A stretch of 64,000 nucleotides of DNA from UBA4421 sp028228615 (GCA_028228615.1 JAOJBS010000003.1:88463-152462); one strand, 5' to 3'. Positions 1-8,540 are shown, numbered from the stretch's first letter. The notes: generated by a model not told the origin, from the letters alone. Translations and numbers: made by a program.

Positions 1-132
1 ATGTACCCTGGCATGGCTAAGACAGCACGCGACGAAGGTTTTGACGAAATCGCTGATTGGTTTGAGACTCTAGCGAAAGCTGAGCGCTCACACGCCAACA
101 GATTCCAAAAAGCTTTGGATGCGATGGACTAG
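1..132 (+). CDS. Rubrerythrin family protein, C-terminal part (cut by window edge)
   Basis: This is the last 43 residues of a rubrerythrin-like ferritin-fold diiron protein, a cytoplasmic family linked to peroxide reduction and oxidative stress defence. The frame is open from base 1 and ends at TAG 130-132; the Met at base 1 is probably internal, because the family is longer and helical upstream. The visible stretch includes MAKTARDEGFDEIADWF and AERSHANRF; the latter holds an ExxH-type pair that fits the last diiron ligands. It is followed by a terminator and then by an Hdr-like Fe-S protein and a DUF3501 protein. These three families are commonly found together in proteobacteria, which supports the call. 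The N-terminal half and any rubredoxin domain lie outside the window. Confidence 0.85.
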   Translation: MYPGMAKTARDEGFDEIADWFETLAKAERSHANRFQKALDAMD

Positions 133-176
133 TCAGAAGCTAGTTTAGAACTCGGCAACAGTCGCCGAATGTTCGA

Positions 177-203
177 AAAGGGGCTTAATCGAGCCCCTTT
201 TTT
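177..203 (+). terminator. Rho-independent terminator after rubrerythrin
   Basis: A 9-bp stem, AAAGGGGCT/AGCCCCTTT, with a 6-base loop (TAATCG) runs into a T-tract at 198-203. It sits 45 bases after the rubrerythrin stop, so it should end or attenuate that transcript before the Fe-S protein gene at 255. Confidence 0.85.
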
Positions 204-254
204 ATGCCGGTAAAACAGCATAGACCCCGTAAATGATGAGAATAGAGAATTTCA

Positions 255-1583
255 ATGAGTACACGTGAAGGTAGTTTAGAAGCCCCAGATCGCCAACCAC
301 TAGATTGGCAAAATCCTGAATTCTATGACAAAGATTCTTTGCACAAGGAAATGGAACGCGTTTTTGATATCTGTCATGGCTGCAGACGCTGCGTAAGCCT
401 TTGCGATTCATTCCCAACTCTTTTTGATTTGGTCGACGAATCAGAGACCTTAGAGGTCGATGGCGTGGACAAAGCCGACTACAACAAGGTTGTTGATCAA
501 TGCTTTCTTTGCGACCTATGCGCTGAAACAAAATGCCCCTATCTGCCCCCTCACGAATGGGCATTAGACTTCCCACATTTAATGTTGCGCGCTAAAGCAC
601 AGAATTTTGCCAACAAAGATACTAAATGGCGGGACCGTATCATTACGTCTACCGACCCTATTTTTGATGCCATATCTACACCGGGCATAGCACAGATGGC
701 TAACGCTGCCGCCAATTCAAAACCACTGCGCAAGGCGGGCCAAGCACTATTTGGCATTCACCAAGATGCGCCACTGCCCAAATTCATACCCAAACCTTTA
801 ACTGAATCGTTAGAAGGTTATATTGGCGATCACGCCGAAGTGACTGCAACGGAAAAAACGACCGGCAAAGTCGCCATTTTCGTGACCTGCTACGGCGATC
901 ACAACGAACCGCAAATGGTTGAAGATTTAATCGCCGTGCTCAATCACAACGGCGTACCGGTAAAAGTTTTACAAGATGCAAAATGTTGTGGCATGCCCAA
1001 ACTGGAACTGGGCGACCTGAAGAAAGTAGAGAAGATGAAGGATGCGAACATCCCCGTTTTCCAACAAGCCATAGAGGAAGGCTACGACATCATCGCGCCC
1101 ATTCCTTCATGCGTCTTAATGTACAAGCAAGAATTGCCCTTAATGTTCCCGGACCAAGCCGACGTGGCAAATGTTAAAGCGCACTTTTTCGACCCATTCG
1201 AATATTTGATGCTCAGACACAAAGCAGGGCTTATTAAGACCGAGTTTGCGAAGCCGTTGGGCAAGGTTGCTTACCATGTGGCTTGCCATCAGCGGGTGCA
1301 AAACTTTGGTATGAAGACCCGAGATTTCTTGAAGCTAATACCAGACACTGAGGTTAATGCTATTGAGCGCTGCTCCGGCCACGACGGTACTTATGCCGTA
1401 AAGGCGGAAACCTATGACAAGGCCAAAAAGATCGCCAAGCCAGTGGTTAAGCGTGTTATTGACAGCGAACCTGACGAATTTGGCTCTGACTGCCCCATGG
1501 CTGGCCGGCTGATTGCGGAAGGTGTTGAAAATGGCGAGGCCAAGCACCCGGTAAGTATGGTTCGCCAAGCCTACGGCATCTAA
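255..1583 (+). CDS. Heterodisulfide reductase-related Fe-S protein (GlpC/HdrD-like)
   Basis: This 442-residue iron-sulfur protein resembles the electron-transfer subunits GlpC and HdrD. The N-terminal part carries two ferredoxin-type cysteine clusters, C40-x2-C43-x2-C46-x3-C50 and C83-x2-C86-x2-C89-x4-C94-P, which should bind two [4Fe-4S] clusters. The C-terminal half has two CCG-type modules: one around DAKCCGMP near residues 243-249, and a second starting at HVACHQ with a later ERCSGHDG in which the expected CCG is CSG. It probably passes electrons between a quinone or soluble carrier and a redox partner; the substrate is unknown. No transmembrane segment is obvious. The gene lies between rubrerythrin and a DUF3501 gene, pointing to a shared peroxide or redox role. 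The start ATG at 255 follows a weak GAGAA. Confidence 0.88.
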   Translation: MSTREGSLEAPDRQPLDWQNPEFYDKDSLHKEMERVFDICHGCRRCVSLCDSFPTLFDLVDESETLEVDGVDKADYNKVVDQCFLCDLCAETKCPYLPPHEWALDFPHLMLRAKAQNFANKDTKWRDRIITSTDPIFDAISTPGIAQMANAAANSKPLRKAGQALFGIHQDAPLPKFIPKPLTESLEGYIGDHAEVTATEKTTGKVAIFVTCYGDHNEPQMVEDLIAVLNHNGVPVKVLQDAKCCGMPKLELGDLKKVEKMKDANIPVFQQAIEEGYDIIAPIPSCVLMYKQELPLMFPDQADVANVKAHFFDPFEYLMLRHKAGLIKTEFAKPLGKVAYHVACHQRVQNFGMKTRDFLKLIPDTEVNAIERCSGHDGTYAVKAETYDKAKKIAKPVVKRVIDSEPDEFGSDCPMAGRLIAEGVENGEAKHPVSMVRQAYGI

Positions 1584-1656
1584 CCCATTCGGCATCAAAC
1601 TCAACCTTTATCATTACCAGCGGCGGAAGGAGTCTCCGGCGCACCGAGGAAAGAAA

Positions 1657-2235
1657 ATGAAATTGACCCGTGAAGACCTTTGGTCCCTAGAAGAATACGC
1701 GCAAAAACGTGAAACTTTTCGTCAGGATGTTATCGCTCACAAGAAAAACCGCAATGTGGCTTTAGGGCCTAATGCCACGCTGTATTTTGAAGACGAACTC
1801 ACCATGCGTTATCAAATTCAAGAAATGCTCCGCGTTGAGCGTATTTTTGAAGCGGCGGAAATTGAAGAAGAGTTAGCCTCTTATAACCCGCTCATACCAG
1901 ATGGCAGCAATTGGAAAGCCACCTTCATGATCGAATATGCTGACGCCGAAGAACGTAAAGTGGCGTTAGCAACCATGGGCGGTATTGAGCTCACTGTATG
2001 GGTGCAAGTTGATGGCGGCGACAAAATCTATGCAATCGCTAACGAGGACATGGACCGTACTAGAGACGAAAAAGCCGCAGCAGTGCACTTTACGCGCTTT
2101 GAACTCAGTGCTGAGAACGTAGCTGATCTGAAAAGCGGGAAGCCGTTAACCATGGGCATCGACCACCAGAGCATTCCTTGTGCTGTGAAGATCGAAGGCA
2201 TAACCAGAGACACTCTGTTAGCCGACCTCACTTAA
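1657..2235 (+). CDS. DUF3501 family protein
   Basis: This 192-residue protein matches the DUF3501 family by its start (MKLTREDLWSLEEYAQKR), the ETFRQDVIAHKKNR segment and the central ELTMRYQIQEMLRVERIFE helix. The biochemical function of the family is unknown. It is soluble, with no signal peptide and no cysteine cluster. The start at 1657 is well supported by GAGGAAAG six bases upstream. It follows the Fe-S protein by 73 bases in the same direction, so the two are probably co-transcribed, and the family regularly accompanies rubrerythrin and such Fe-S proteins. A role as a partner or assembly factor of the redox pair is inference. Confidence 0.88.
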   Translation: MKLTREDLWSLEEYAQKRETFRQDVIAHKKNRNVALGPNATLYFEDELTMRYQIQEMLRVERIFEAAEIEEELASYNPLIPDGSNWKATFMIEYADAEERKVALATMGGIELTVWVQVDGGDKIYAIANEDMDRTRDEKAAAVHFTRFELSAENVADLKSGKPLTMGIDHQSIPCAVKIEGITRDTLLADLT

Positions 2236-2260
2236 ACTCTGACTGATCTCAGAACTGGTA

Positions 2261-2289
2261 GCGGGACTAAGACCCCCTCTTTGTCCCGC
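2261..2289. terminator. Hairpin between convergent DUF3501 and oxyR genes
   Basis: GCGGGAC (2261-2267) pairs with GTCCCGC (2283-2289), and the inner AAGA/TCTT extends the stem past a T-T mismatch. It lies between two convergent genes and could end either transcript, but neither side has a clear T-tract. Confidence 0.45.
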
Positions 2290-2351
2290 CGCCTATCAAG
2301 CCCGCCGCCGCAAAAACACTAAACGCCCAGCATATCCGCCAGCGCAAAAAC

Positions 2352-3278
2352 TCAATGCAAACTTGTCCGCAACACTTTTGCCAAATCTGCCAGCAACTCT
2401 GCCCGCGTCGATGTACTACGCCAACAAAGCCCCAACGTTCGATAAGGCACATCGTCTTCGCTAAACGGAATGTAACGCACATTACTGCCCACACCGACAG
2501 CGCGCTTACCTTCATCGGCTCTAGCAACCAGAGGCACAGCAAACTCTGGCATTAAAGTTACACCCATACCAGCACCAACCAATTGCCTCAATGTCTCAAG
2601 ACTAGTGGCACTGTAACTTTTACTTTCAACGCCACGGTAAGCATGACAAACAGCCAAAGCTTGGTCACGCAGGCAATGGCCGTCTTCCAAAAGCAATACC
2701 GACTCGCCGTCCAGATCTTCAGGTGTCACCGTCTGACATTCTGCCTTAGCGTGATGTTCACCCACCGCCAAATAGAACGGCTCTGCGTAAAGTTCAAATT
2801 CTTCAATGTTTTCATCGTGCAAATCCGGGATTGGAATAGCCAACAAAATGGCGTCCAGGTCACCCCTCTTCAGCAATCGAGTAATGTGAGAAGTCTGGCC
2901 TTCCGTCAGTTGTAGCTGCAAATTAGGAAATGCTTCTTGTATCGGACGCAAAATTTGTGGCAACAAGTAAGGGGCGATGGTTGGAATGATGCCCACGCGA
3001 AGCTCTCCCCCCAGAGGGTCTTGTAGCTGCTCGGAAAGCGCCAACAAGGTATTAACTTCGGACAAGATACGTTGCGCTTGGGCAACAATTTGCTCACCTT
3101 CCGGCGACAACATCACGCGGCGGTTAGTGCGCTCAATCAGCATAACCCCCAAGGTTTCTTCCAACTTCTTCAGCTGGGTGGACAGCGTCGGCTGGCTGAC
3201 AAAACACGCTTCCGCCGCACGACCAAAGTGCCGATGCTCAGCCACCGCCACCAAGTAACGTAAGTCTCGAAGATTCAT
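2352..3278 (-). CDS. oxyR: OxyR, hydrogen peroxide-sensing LysR regulator
   Basis: This 308-residue LysR-type regulator activates peroxide defence genes when hydrogen peroxide oxidises it. The N-terminal winged helix-turn-helix (residues 1-60) has the OxyR pattern RDLRYLVAVAEHRHFGRAA and SQPTLSTQLKKLE. The effector domain carries LLLEDGHCLRDQALAVC with C202 and C211 at the same nine-residue spacing as the C199/C208 redox pair of E. coli OxyR, so the peroxide switch looks intact. ATSLETL near residue 224 is also typical. It lies 28 bases after cytochrome c5 on the same strand and converges on the rubrerythrin/Fe-S/DUF3501 group, a plausible target. AAGGAAAAG precedes the ATG. Confidence 0.95.
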   Translation of the reverse strand: MNLRDLRYLVAVAEHRHFGRAAEACFVSQPTLSTQLKKLEETLGVMLIERTNRRVMLSPEGEQIVAQAQRILSEVNTLLALSEQLQDPLGGELRVGIIPTIAPYLLPQILRPIQEAFPNLQLQLTEGQTSHITRLLKRGDLDAILLAIPIPDLHDENIEEFELYAEPFYLAVGEHHAKAECQTVTPEDLDGESVLLLEDGHCLRDQALAVCHAYRGVESKSYSATSLETLRQLVGAGMGVTLMPEFAVPLVARADEGKRAVGVGSNVRYIPFSEDDVPYRTLGLCWRSTSTRAELLADLAKVLRTSLH

Positions 3279-3306
3279 ATAAAACTTTTCCTAATAGCGA
3301 AACAAT

Positions 3307-3681
3307 TTATTGCACAGGAAGCGGCTGCGCCTGTTCGATCATATAGTCTACCGCTTGGGAAAGTTCCTCATCGGTGCAGCTGTAACATAACCCTTTCGCG
3401 GGCATACCGGGTGCCAAGCCGTTAACAGTAGACGCAAGTAACAGCGCTTTGCCTTTAGCAATGCGAGGCCGCCATTCATCTACATCACCAATCCTTGGTG
3501 CGCCATTAATGCCAGGGTTGTGGCACGAATAACAGTAATCGTTGTATACGGCCTTGCCGGGGTGGCTTGGGCCACTTTGTCCAACACTGACGCCACCACC
3601 GTCACTGCAACCGCCTACAAGCAAGCTGCCAGAAAGCAGCAAAGCGACCGCTAGCAAGCGCTGGGAAATGGGGTTATTCAT
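3307..3681 (-). CDS. Cytochrome c5-like lipoprotein
   Basis: This is a 124-residue monohaem c-type cytochrome of the c5 family, an electron carrier at the periplasmic face. From ATG at 3681 (GGAG about ten bases upstream) the protein starts with a lipoprotein signal ending in LLVGGC, so it is probably lipid-anchored. Haem attachment is CYSCH, followed by GINGAPRIGD; the distal methionine is probably in LAPGMPAKG, and the extra CYSC near the C terminus corresponds to the cytochrome c5 disulfide. A longer frame to 3858 exists but overlaps the amidase gene and lacks a signal sequence at its start. It lies between the omega-amidase gene and oxyR. Confidence 0.88.
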   Translation of the reverse strand: MNNPISQRLLAVALLLSGSLLVGGCSDGGGVSVGQSGPSHPGKAVYNDYCYSCHNPGINGAPRIGDVDEWRPRIAKGKALLLASTVNGLAPGMPAKGLCYSCTDEELSQAVDYMIEQAQPLPVQ

Positions 3682-3796
3682 TATATTTCTGCTCCAACAA
3701 AAATTTGTAAAACTGGCAATAGGTAACTTGTCGTTAGGTTCTGGGTTACGACGAATCGTCGAGATCAAACGGCCTTCATCGAAGCCATAACTAATG

Positions 3797-4579
3797 TCAC
3801 TTGAGGGCGAATGCGTCAGCATCAAGTGCCACAGGAAAACTACTGCGCATTGTATCAAGCTCTGCCAAATCTAAAGTCTGAGTAATGATCCTTTGCTTAG
3901 ACAAATGCTCTTCCGGATCAACAAGTACTTTGCCGTCGCCATGATATACCGCGCTGCCGCCGCCATAAACAACACCCGCGCCGTCAGTGCCAATAATATT
4001 TACCCCCGCACAAAAAGCCTGGTTTTCTACGGCCCTTGCGCGCAGAAGTGTCTGCCAAATATCACGCCGAGCTTCAGGCCAATTCGCCACACACAACAGT
4101 AAATCGTATTTTTGGTCGTTACGCAGCCAGACCGGAAAACGCAGGTCATAACAAACAGAAAGGCAAATCCGCCAGCCTTGAAAATCCACCACAACCCGCC
4201 TAGTGCCCTCACTGTAATGCTCGTCTTCTCCAGCCATGCGAAACAAATGACCCTTGTCATAAATTTGCATCTCACCATTGGGCTGCACCCACAACATTCG
4301 GTTAAAAAATTGACCTTGCTCTTTTATCACCAAACTACCGCACAGTACTTTTTGCTTTTGCTGTGCTTGCTCAAGCATCCAGTTCACGGTTGCGCCATCC
4401 ATGGATTCCGCAACGGTTGCAGAATCCATAGTAAAACCTGTGCTGAACATTTCCGGCAGCACCACCAGTTGCGAGGCTGACGGCACTTGGTCTAGCAACG
4501 TTTCAAAATGTGACCTGTTGCGCGCGGGGTCGTGCCAGTGCGTTGCGGTTTGCAGTAATGTCAGAGTTAAAGTTTGCAT
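3797..4579 (-). CDS. Omega-amidase / carbon-nitrogen hydrolase (YafV/NIT2-like)
   Basis: This 260-residue nitrilase-superfamily amidase resembles E. coli YafV and NIT2, which hydrolyse 2-oxo acid amides such as 2-oxoglutaramate. The catalytic triad is visible as E43 (LPEMFSTGF), K109 (YDKGHLF) and C143 (SVCYDLRFP). The start overlaps the end of the upstream aminotransferase by 13 bases, so the two are almost certainly translationally coupled. This pairing makes sense: a glutamine-dependent transaminase leaves 2-oxoglutaramate, and the amidase removes it, making methionine salvage irreversible. The exact substrate is inferred from the family and the neighbour. Confidence 0.9.
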   Translation of the reverse strand: MQTLTLTLLQTATHWHDPARNRSHFETLLDQVPSASQLVVLPEMFSTGFTMDSATVAESMDGATVNWMLEQAQQKQKVLCGSLVIKEQGQFFNRMLWVQPNGEMQIYDKGHLFRMAGEDEHYSEGTRRVVVDFQGWRICLSVCYDLRFPVWLRNDQKYDLLLCVANWPEARRDIWQTLLRARAVENQAFCAGVNIIGTDGAGVVYGGGSAVYHGDGKVLVDPEEHLSKQRIITQTLDLAELDTMRSSFPVALDADAFALK

Positions 4580-5766
4580 AAAATTTCAGCCGCTTGTCTT
4601 AGCGTTGCATCGTCCTTGGCAAAACAAAAGCGTAGCGCGTTGTGCTGACAGTGCTCGGCATCTTGGTAAAAAACGGATATAGGAATGGACGCTATCCCCA
4701 GCTCTTTGGTCCAACGTTCAGCCAACACATCGTCTGGCTCATCAGTGATCTCAGAGTAATCTAAAAGTTGGAAATAGGTACCCGACGATGGCCTAATTTT
4801 GAACTTGGAAGACGCCAGTAAGTTGCAAAAAAGATCACGCTTAGCCTGATAAAAATCTGGCAACTGCAAATGGTGTTCAGGCTGAGCTTGAAGAAAATCA
4901 GCCAACCCATGCTGCACCGGCGTGTTTACGGTAAACGTCACGTACTGGTGTAGCCGTCGAAATTCCGTGGTCAACTGTTCGGGCGCCACGCAATACCCAA
5001 CCTTCCAACCAGTAACATGATAGGTCTTACCGAACGAGGAAATAACAAAGCTGCGTGCGTACAAATCATCATAGCGACACAAACTTGTATGCTCTTGCTG
5101 GTCAAACACCATGTGCTCGTAAACTTCATCGCCAATCAGGTAAATATTTGTATCGCTGACCAATTCACGCAATTGTTGAATGTCGTCTTCCGACCAAACT
5201 GACCCCGTGGGGTTATGCGGCGTGTTAATAATGATCAACCGTGTCCGCTCATTAATCGCATCTTCCACCCGCTGCCAGTCCACGCCAAAAGCGGGTCCTG
5301 TGAGAGGAATATGCACCGCCACCCCACCCTGCAACCGAATTACTGGGTCGTAGCTGTCATAAGCTGGATCAAAGACTATGACCTCGTCGCCCGCGTGGAC
5401 GACACTGGCAATTGCACAGAAAAGCGCTTCAGTGGCCCCAGCGGTGACGGTAATTTCTTTGTCTGGATCGCACTTCAAGGCGTACAGATCTTCCACCTTT
5501 TCCGCGATGGCTTGCCTCAGCGACGCTACCCCCATCATGGGCGGGTATTGGTTAAAGCCGTGGGTCAGATAATAATTTACCCGCTCAAGTAATTCAGGAG
5601 GCCCATCAAAGTCTGGAAACCCTTGGGACAAGTTGATCGCCCCGTGTTTCTGAGCCAGCGCGCTCATGGTAGTAAAAATGGTTGTGCCTACATCTGGCAG
5701 TTTACTCACGGGGCTTGGGGCCACAGCGCTAGGGCCAACCGCCGCATTTACCGAAGTGGAACTCAT
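4567..5766 (-). CDS. Methionine aminotransferase (YbdL-like, class I PLP enzyme)
   Basis: This 399-residue class I/II aminotransferase is closest in motif pattern to the YbdL/methionine aminotransferase and kynurenine aminotransferase group. Seen are INLSQGFPDFDGP near residue 45, the cofactor-contact segments TAGATEALF and NTPHNPTGSVW, GDEVYEHM, and the Schiff-base lysine in SSFGKTYHVTGWKVGY. It probably makes methionine from 4-methylthio-2-oxobutanoate, or transaminates aromatic amino acids, with glutamine as donor. It is followed with a 13-base overlap by an omega-amidase. It is divergent from the SahR-ahcY pair across an intergenic region with a palindromic operator, which suggests shared control by SAH. 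Confidence 0.9.
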   Translation of the reverse strand: MSSTSVNAAVGPSAVAPSPVSKLPDVGTTIFTTMSALAQKHGAINLSQGFPDFDGPPELLERVNYYLTHGFNQYPPMMGVASLRQAIAEKVEDLYALKCDPDKEITVTAGATEALFCAIASVVHAGDEVIVFDPAYDSYDPVIRLQGGVAVHIPLTGPAFGVDWQRVEDAINERTRLIIINTPHNPTGSVWSEDDIQQLRELVSDTNIYLIGDEVYEHMVFDQQEHTSLCRYDDLYARSFVISSFGKTYHVTGWKVGYCVAPEQLTTEFRRLHQYVTFTVNTPVQHGLADFLQAQPEHHLQLPDFYQAKRDLFCNLLASSKFKIRPSSGTYFQLLDYSEITDEPDDVLAERWTKELGIASIPISVFYQDAEHCQHNALRFCFAKDDATLRQAAEILCKL

Positions 5767-5875
5767 TTGCGCCTACTCATTAAAATTTTAAACATCAACC
5801 TCATCTCTTACGACCAAACCCTACGACCAATGGATAGCGCCAACTAAAAGGACCGACTAAAAGGACCCACAAATT

Positions 5876-5890
5876 TGCCTCAAAGAGGCA
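5876..5890. repeat. Small inverted repeat in the divergent promoter region
   Basis: TGCCTC-AAA-GAGGCA is a perfect 6-bp inverted repeat upstream of the aminotransferase gene. Nearby are two copies of TACGACCAA and two of ACTAAAAGGACC. A role as a regulatory site or leader hairpin is possible but unsupported. Confidence 0.35.
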
Positions 5891-5995
5891 TGACCCAACC
5901 ACAATCTAATTTCCTTATCGGCCAATATTCGACAACTGGCCAGTCGCACTAACCCTTGCAACCCTAAGTCAGTTTCGCACAGGAACAGCAAAAAC

Positions 5996-6019
5996 AAATA
6001 TCAAAATATTTTGATATTT
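5996..6019. promoter_or_regulatory. Perfect 24-bp palindrome, probable SahR operator
   Basis: The half site AAATATCAAAAT is followed immediately by its exact reverse complement ATTTTGATATTT. It sits 17 bases upstream of the first ATG of the ArsR-type regulator and in the divergent region shared with the aminotransferase. ArsR-family dimers bind such palindromes, and SahR regulators are known to autoregulate methionine-cycle operons. Its AT-rich core could overlap the promoter -10. Binding by this regulator is inference. Confidence 0.7.
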
Positions 6020-6036
6020 AAAAAAACCTTGGTAGC

Positions 6037-7158
6037 ATGCGCCCCGCACAACGTCGCAGGCGTTGGCTAAAAGATTTTCTATACAATATTCAGCAGAGAA
6101 ACGCTTTTTTGCAATCTAATATCTCGCCACTCACCCTAGCCAACCACACTGCTTCAGAATCTGCTGAATTGGACATTGTGGCTATGGCAAAAGCCATCGG
6201 TGACGACCTGAGGGCAAATATTTTACGTGCTTTAGCCAGAGACTCGTTTGGTGTCATGGAACTATGCAAAATCTTCGCTGTTGCGCAGCCCGCATTGAGC
6301 CACCACCTGAAAATTCTCAAGCAGGCTGGTTTGGCCAGTTCTCGACGCGAGGGTACCAGTGTGTTCTACCAGCGGGCCGGTTTCCCTGCCCAGTCACTGC
6401 CTGCAGCGTTATTTCAAGCACTCGATCAAACACCGCTGCCCACTGTGGCGCTGACCAAGGTAGATGATATTTATGCAGAAAGAGCGCAACAGAGCGCCTC
6501 TTTTTTCCACAACAATGCAGACGTTTTAAATCACCAGAGTGAACTCATTTGTCCTTCAGAAGTCTTCATTCCCTACGTTGTAGAGACAATCGCCGAGCAC
6601 AACGCATCTGCCGGCAAAGCGCTAAATAAACTCACCAAACGCCAAGCCAGCACTTTGCTAGAAATTGGCCCGGGCGATTGCACGCTGCTTGCCGCTTTAG
6701 CGCCGCAGTTTGATCACGCTATCGGTATAGACAGCAGTCAATCTATGCTCAATGTTGGGTTAGCCCAGCTAGAGCAAAGGCCCAACGCTACTACGCAAAA
6801 TATTAGTCTACAAAAGAAAGACTTTTATCAACTTCCCAGCAGTGAAGGGTATGACATCATCGTTGCAGCCATGGTGTTGCACCACATGCCCTCACCAGAT
6901 GCATTCTTCAAACAGGTGAGCAAACTCTTACGACCTAACGGATTGCTCGTGCTGGCAGAGTTGTGCCCGCACACCCAAGAGCGTGCCAAAACCCTCTGTG
7001 GCGACCTTTGGCTTGGCTTCGCGCCAGAAATTTTGCAGGAGCACGCTGCCAAGAACGGCTTGAAAGTAAAAGCCCAACAGTACCTTGCCCAGCGCAATGG
7101 CTTCCGCGTGCAAATACCCAGTTTCGAACCAGTAACAACCCAACCCTCTCTATCTTAA
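6037..7158 (+). CDS. sahR: SahR-like ArsR regulator with methyltransferase-type domain
   Basis: This protein joins an N-terminal ArsR helix-turn-helix (IGDDLRANILRALARDSFGVMELCKIF, then ALSHHLKILKQAGLASSRREG) to a class I SAM/SAH-binding domain with LLEIGPGDCTLL and IGIDSSQSML. That architecture and the position ten bases before ahcY match SahR, the SAH-responsive repressor of the methionine cycle in proteobacteria; SAH binding by the C-terminal domain is the expected signal. The start is uncertain: ATG at 6037 gives 373 residues but has a weak ribosome site and an odd Arg-rich N terminus, while TTG at 6109 (QSNISPLTLAN) gives about 349 residues, closer to relatives. The perfect palindrome at 5996-6019 is its likely operator. 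Confidence 0.85.
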   Translation: MRPAQRRRRWLKDFLYNIQQRNAFLQSNISPLTLANHTASESAELDIVAMAKAIGDDLRANILRALARDSFGVMELCKIFAVAQPALSHHLKILKQAGLASSRREGTSVFYQRAGFPAQSLPAALFQALDQTPLPTVALTKVDDIYAERAQQSASFFHNNADVLNHQSELICPSEVFIPYVVETIAEHNASAGKALNKLTKRQASTLLEIGPGDCTLLAALAPQFDHAIGIDSSQSMLNVGLAQLEQRPNATTQNISLQKKDFYQLPSSEGYDIIVAAMVLHHMPSPDAFFKQVSKLLRPNGLLVLAELCPHTQERAKTLCGDLWLGFAPEILQEHAAKNGLKVKAQQYLAQRNGFRVQIPSFEPVTTQPSLS

Positions 7159-7168
7159 GGAAATAATA

Positions 7169-8530
7169 ATGACAGATTACAAAGTAGCAGATATCGCTTT
7201 GGCCGAATTCGGTCGTAAAGAGATCACTTTAGCTGAAGCGGAAATGCCAGCACTTATGGCGCTACGTGAGCGCTATTCGGCAAGTCAACCCTTAGCAGGC
7301 GCTAAGATCATTGGCTGCATCCACATGACTATTCAAACAGCGGTGCTTATAGAAACACTCATCGACCTTGGTGCAGAAGTACGCTGGTCATCATGCAACA
7401 TCTTCTCAACCCAAGACCACGCAGCCGCCGCAATGGCAGCAGCAGGCATTCCAGTATTTGCATGGAAAGGCGAAACCGAAGAAGAGTACGAGTGGTGCAT
7501 CGAACAAACTATCCTTAAAGATGGCACCCCATGGGATGCCAACATGTTGTTGGACGACGGCGGCGACCTCACTGTGATCATTCACAAAGAATACCCCGCG
7601 ATGCTGGATAAGATTCATGGCATCAGCGAAGAGACCACTACAGGCGTACACCGTCTTTACGAAATGATGCGCGATGGCGAACTTAAAGTGCCTGCCATCA
7701 ATGTGAATGACTCTGTGACCAAATCTAAGAACGACAACAAGTACGGTTGCCGCCACAGTCTGAATGACGCAATCAAGCGTGGCACAGACATGTTGATGGC
7801 TGGCAAGCGCGCGCTAGTTATCGGTTATGGCGATGTGGGTAAAGGCTCCGCTCAGAGCTTACGTCAGGAAGGCATGATCGTACGCGTTACTGAGGTGGAC
7901 CCTATTTGTGCAATGCAGGCCTGCATGGACGGCTACGAAGTTGTATCGCCCTACGTTGGCGGCAAGAACACCGGTAAAGTTGCCGACATCGACCTACGTT
8001 TACTGCAAGACACTGACATTGTTGTAACCTGCACAGGTAACGCAAATGTGTGTGATGAGGCCATTCTGCGTACGGTTAAAGCGGGCGCGGTTATTTGTAA
8101 CATCGGTCACTTCGACAACGAAATTGATACGGCCTTCATGCGCGAAAACTGGACTTGGGACAAGGTCAAAGACCAGGTTCACATGATCCACCGCTCAGAG
8201 ACTCGCGGCGACTACCTGATTCTGTTATCAGAAGGTCGCTTGGTGAACTTGGGCAACGCTATGGGTCACCCATCGCGCATCATGGACGGTTCATTTGCCA
8301 ACCAAGTACTGGCGCAAATGTATCTGTTTGAACAGGCATGGTCAGATCAGCCTGTGAATCAGCGTCAGCCTATTGGTGTTGAAGTATTGCCTAAGAAACT
8401 AGACGAAGAAGTAGCAGAACTCATGGTTGCCGGCTTCGGCGGCGTGATGACACGCCTGACCAAGTACCAAGCCGACTACATCGGTGTTGGCGAAGAAGGT
8501 CCGTTTAAGATCGACAGCTACAAGTACTAG
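7169..8530 (+). CDS. ahcY: Adenosylhomocysteinase (SAH hydrolase)
   Basis: This 453-residue enzyme converts S-adenosylhomocysteine to adenosine and homocysteine with bound NAD, relieving product inhibition of methyltransferases. The sequence is highly conserved: GAEVRWSSCNIFSTQDHAAA, the substrate region NVNDSVTKSKNDNKYGCRHS, the NAD-binding Rossmann motif VIGYGDVGKGSAQSLR, and the C-terminal GPFKIDSYKY. Length is normal for the family. AAGG lies upstream of ATG 7169, and the gene starts ten bases after the SahR-like gene, so both form one operon. Many methyltransferase users, including the one at 23.5 kb, would depend on it. Confidence 0.98.
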   Translation: MTDYKVADIALAEFGRKEITLAEAEMPALMALRERYSASQPLAGAKIIGCIHMTIQTAVLIETLIDLGAEVRWSSCNIFSTQDHAAAAMAAAGIPVFAWKGETEEEYEWCIEQTILKDGTPWDANMLLDDGGDLTVIIHKEYPAMLDKIHGISEETTTGVHRLYEMMRDGELKVPAINVNDSVTKSKNDNKYGCRHSLNDAIKRGTDMLMAGKRALVIGYGDVGKGSAQSLRQEGMIVRVTEVDPICAMQACMDGYEVVSPYVGGKNTGKVADIDLRLLQDTDIVVTCTGNANVCDEAILRTVKAGAVICNIGHFDNEIDTAFMRENWTWDKVKDQVHMIHRSETRGDYLILLSEGRLVNLGNAMGHPSRIMDGSFANQVLAQMYLFEQAWSDQPVNQRQPIGVEVLPKKLDEEVAELMVAGFGGVMTRLTKYQADYIGVGEEGPFKIDSYKY

Positions 8531-8540
8531 CATTCCATCG

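Noticed and set aside
3682..3858. Longer N terminus for the cytochrome c5 gene
   Set aside because: It overlaps the amidase gene, and only the shorter start gives a lipoprotein signal and a GGAG site.
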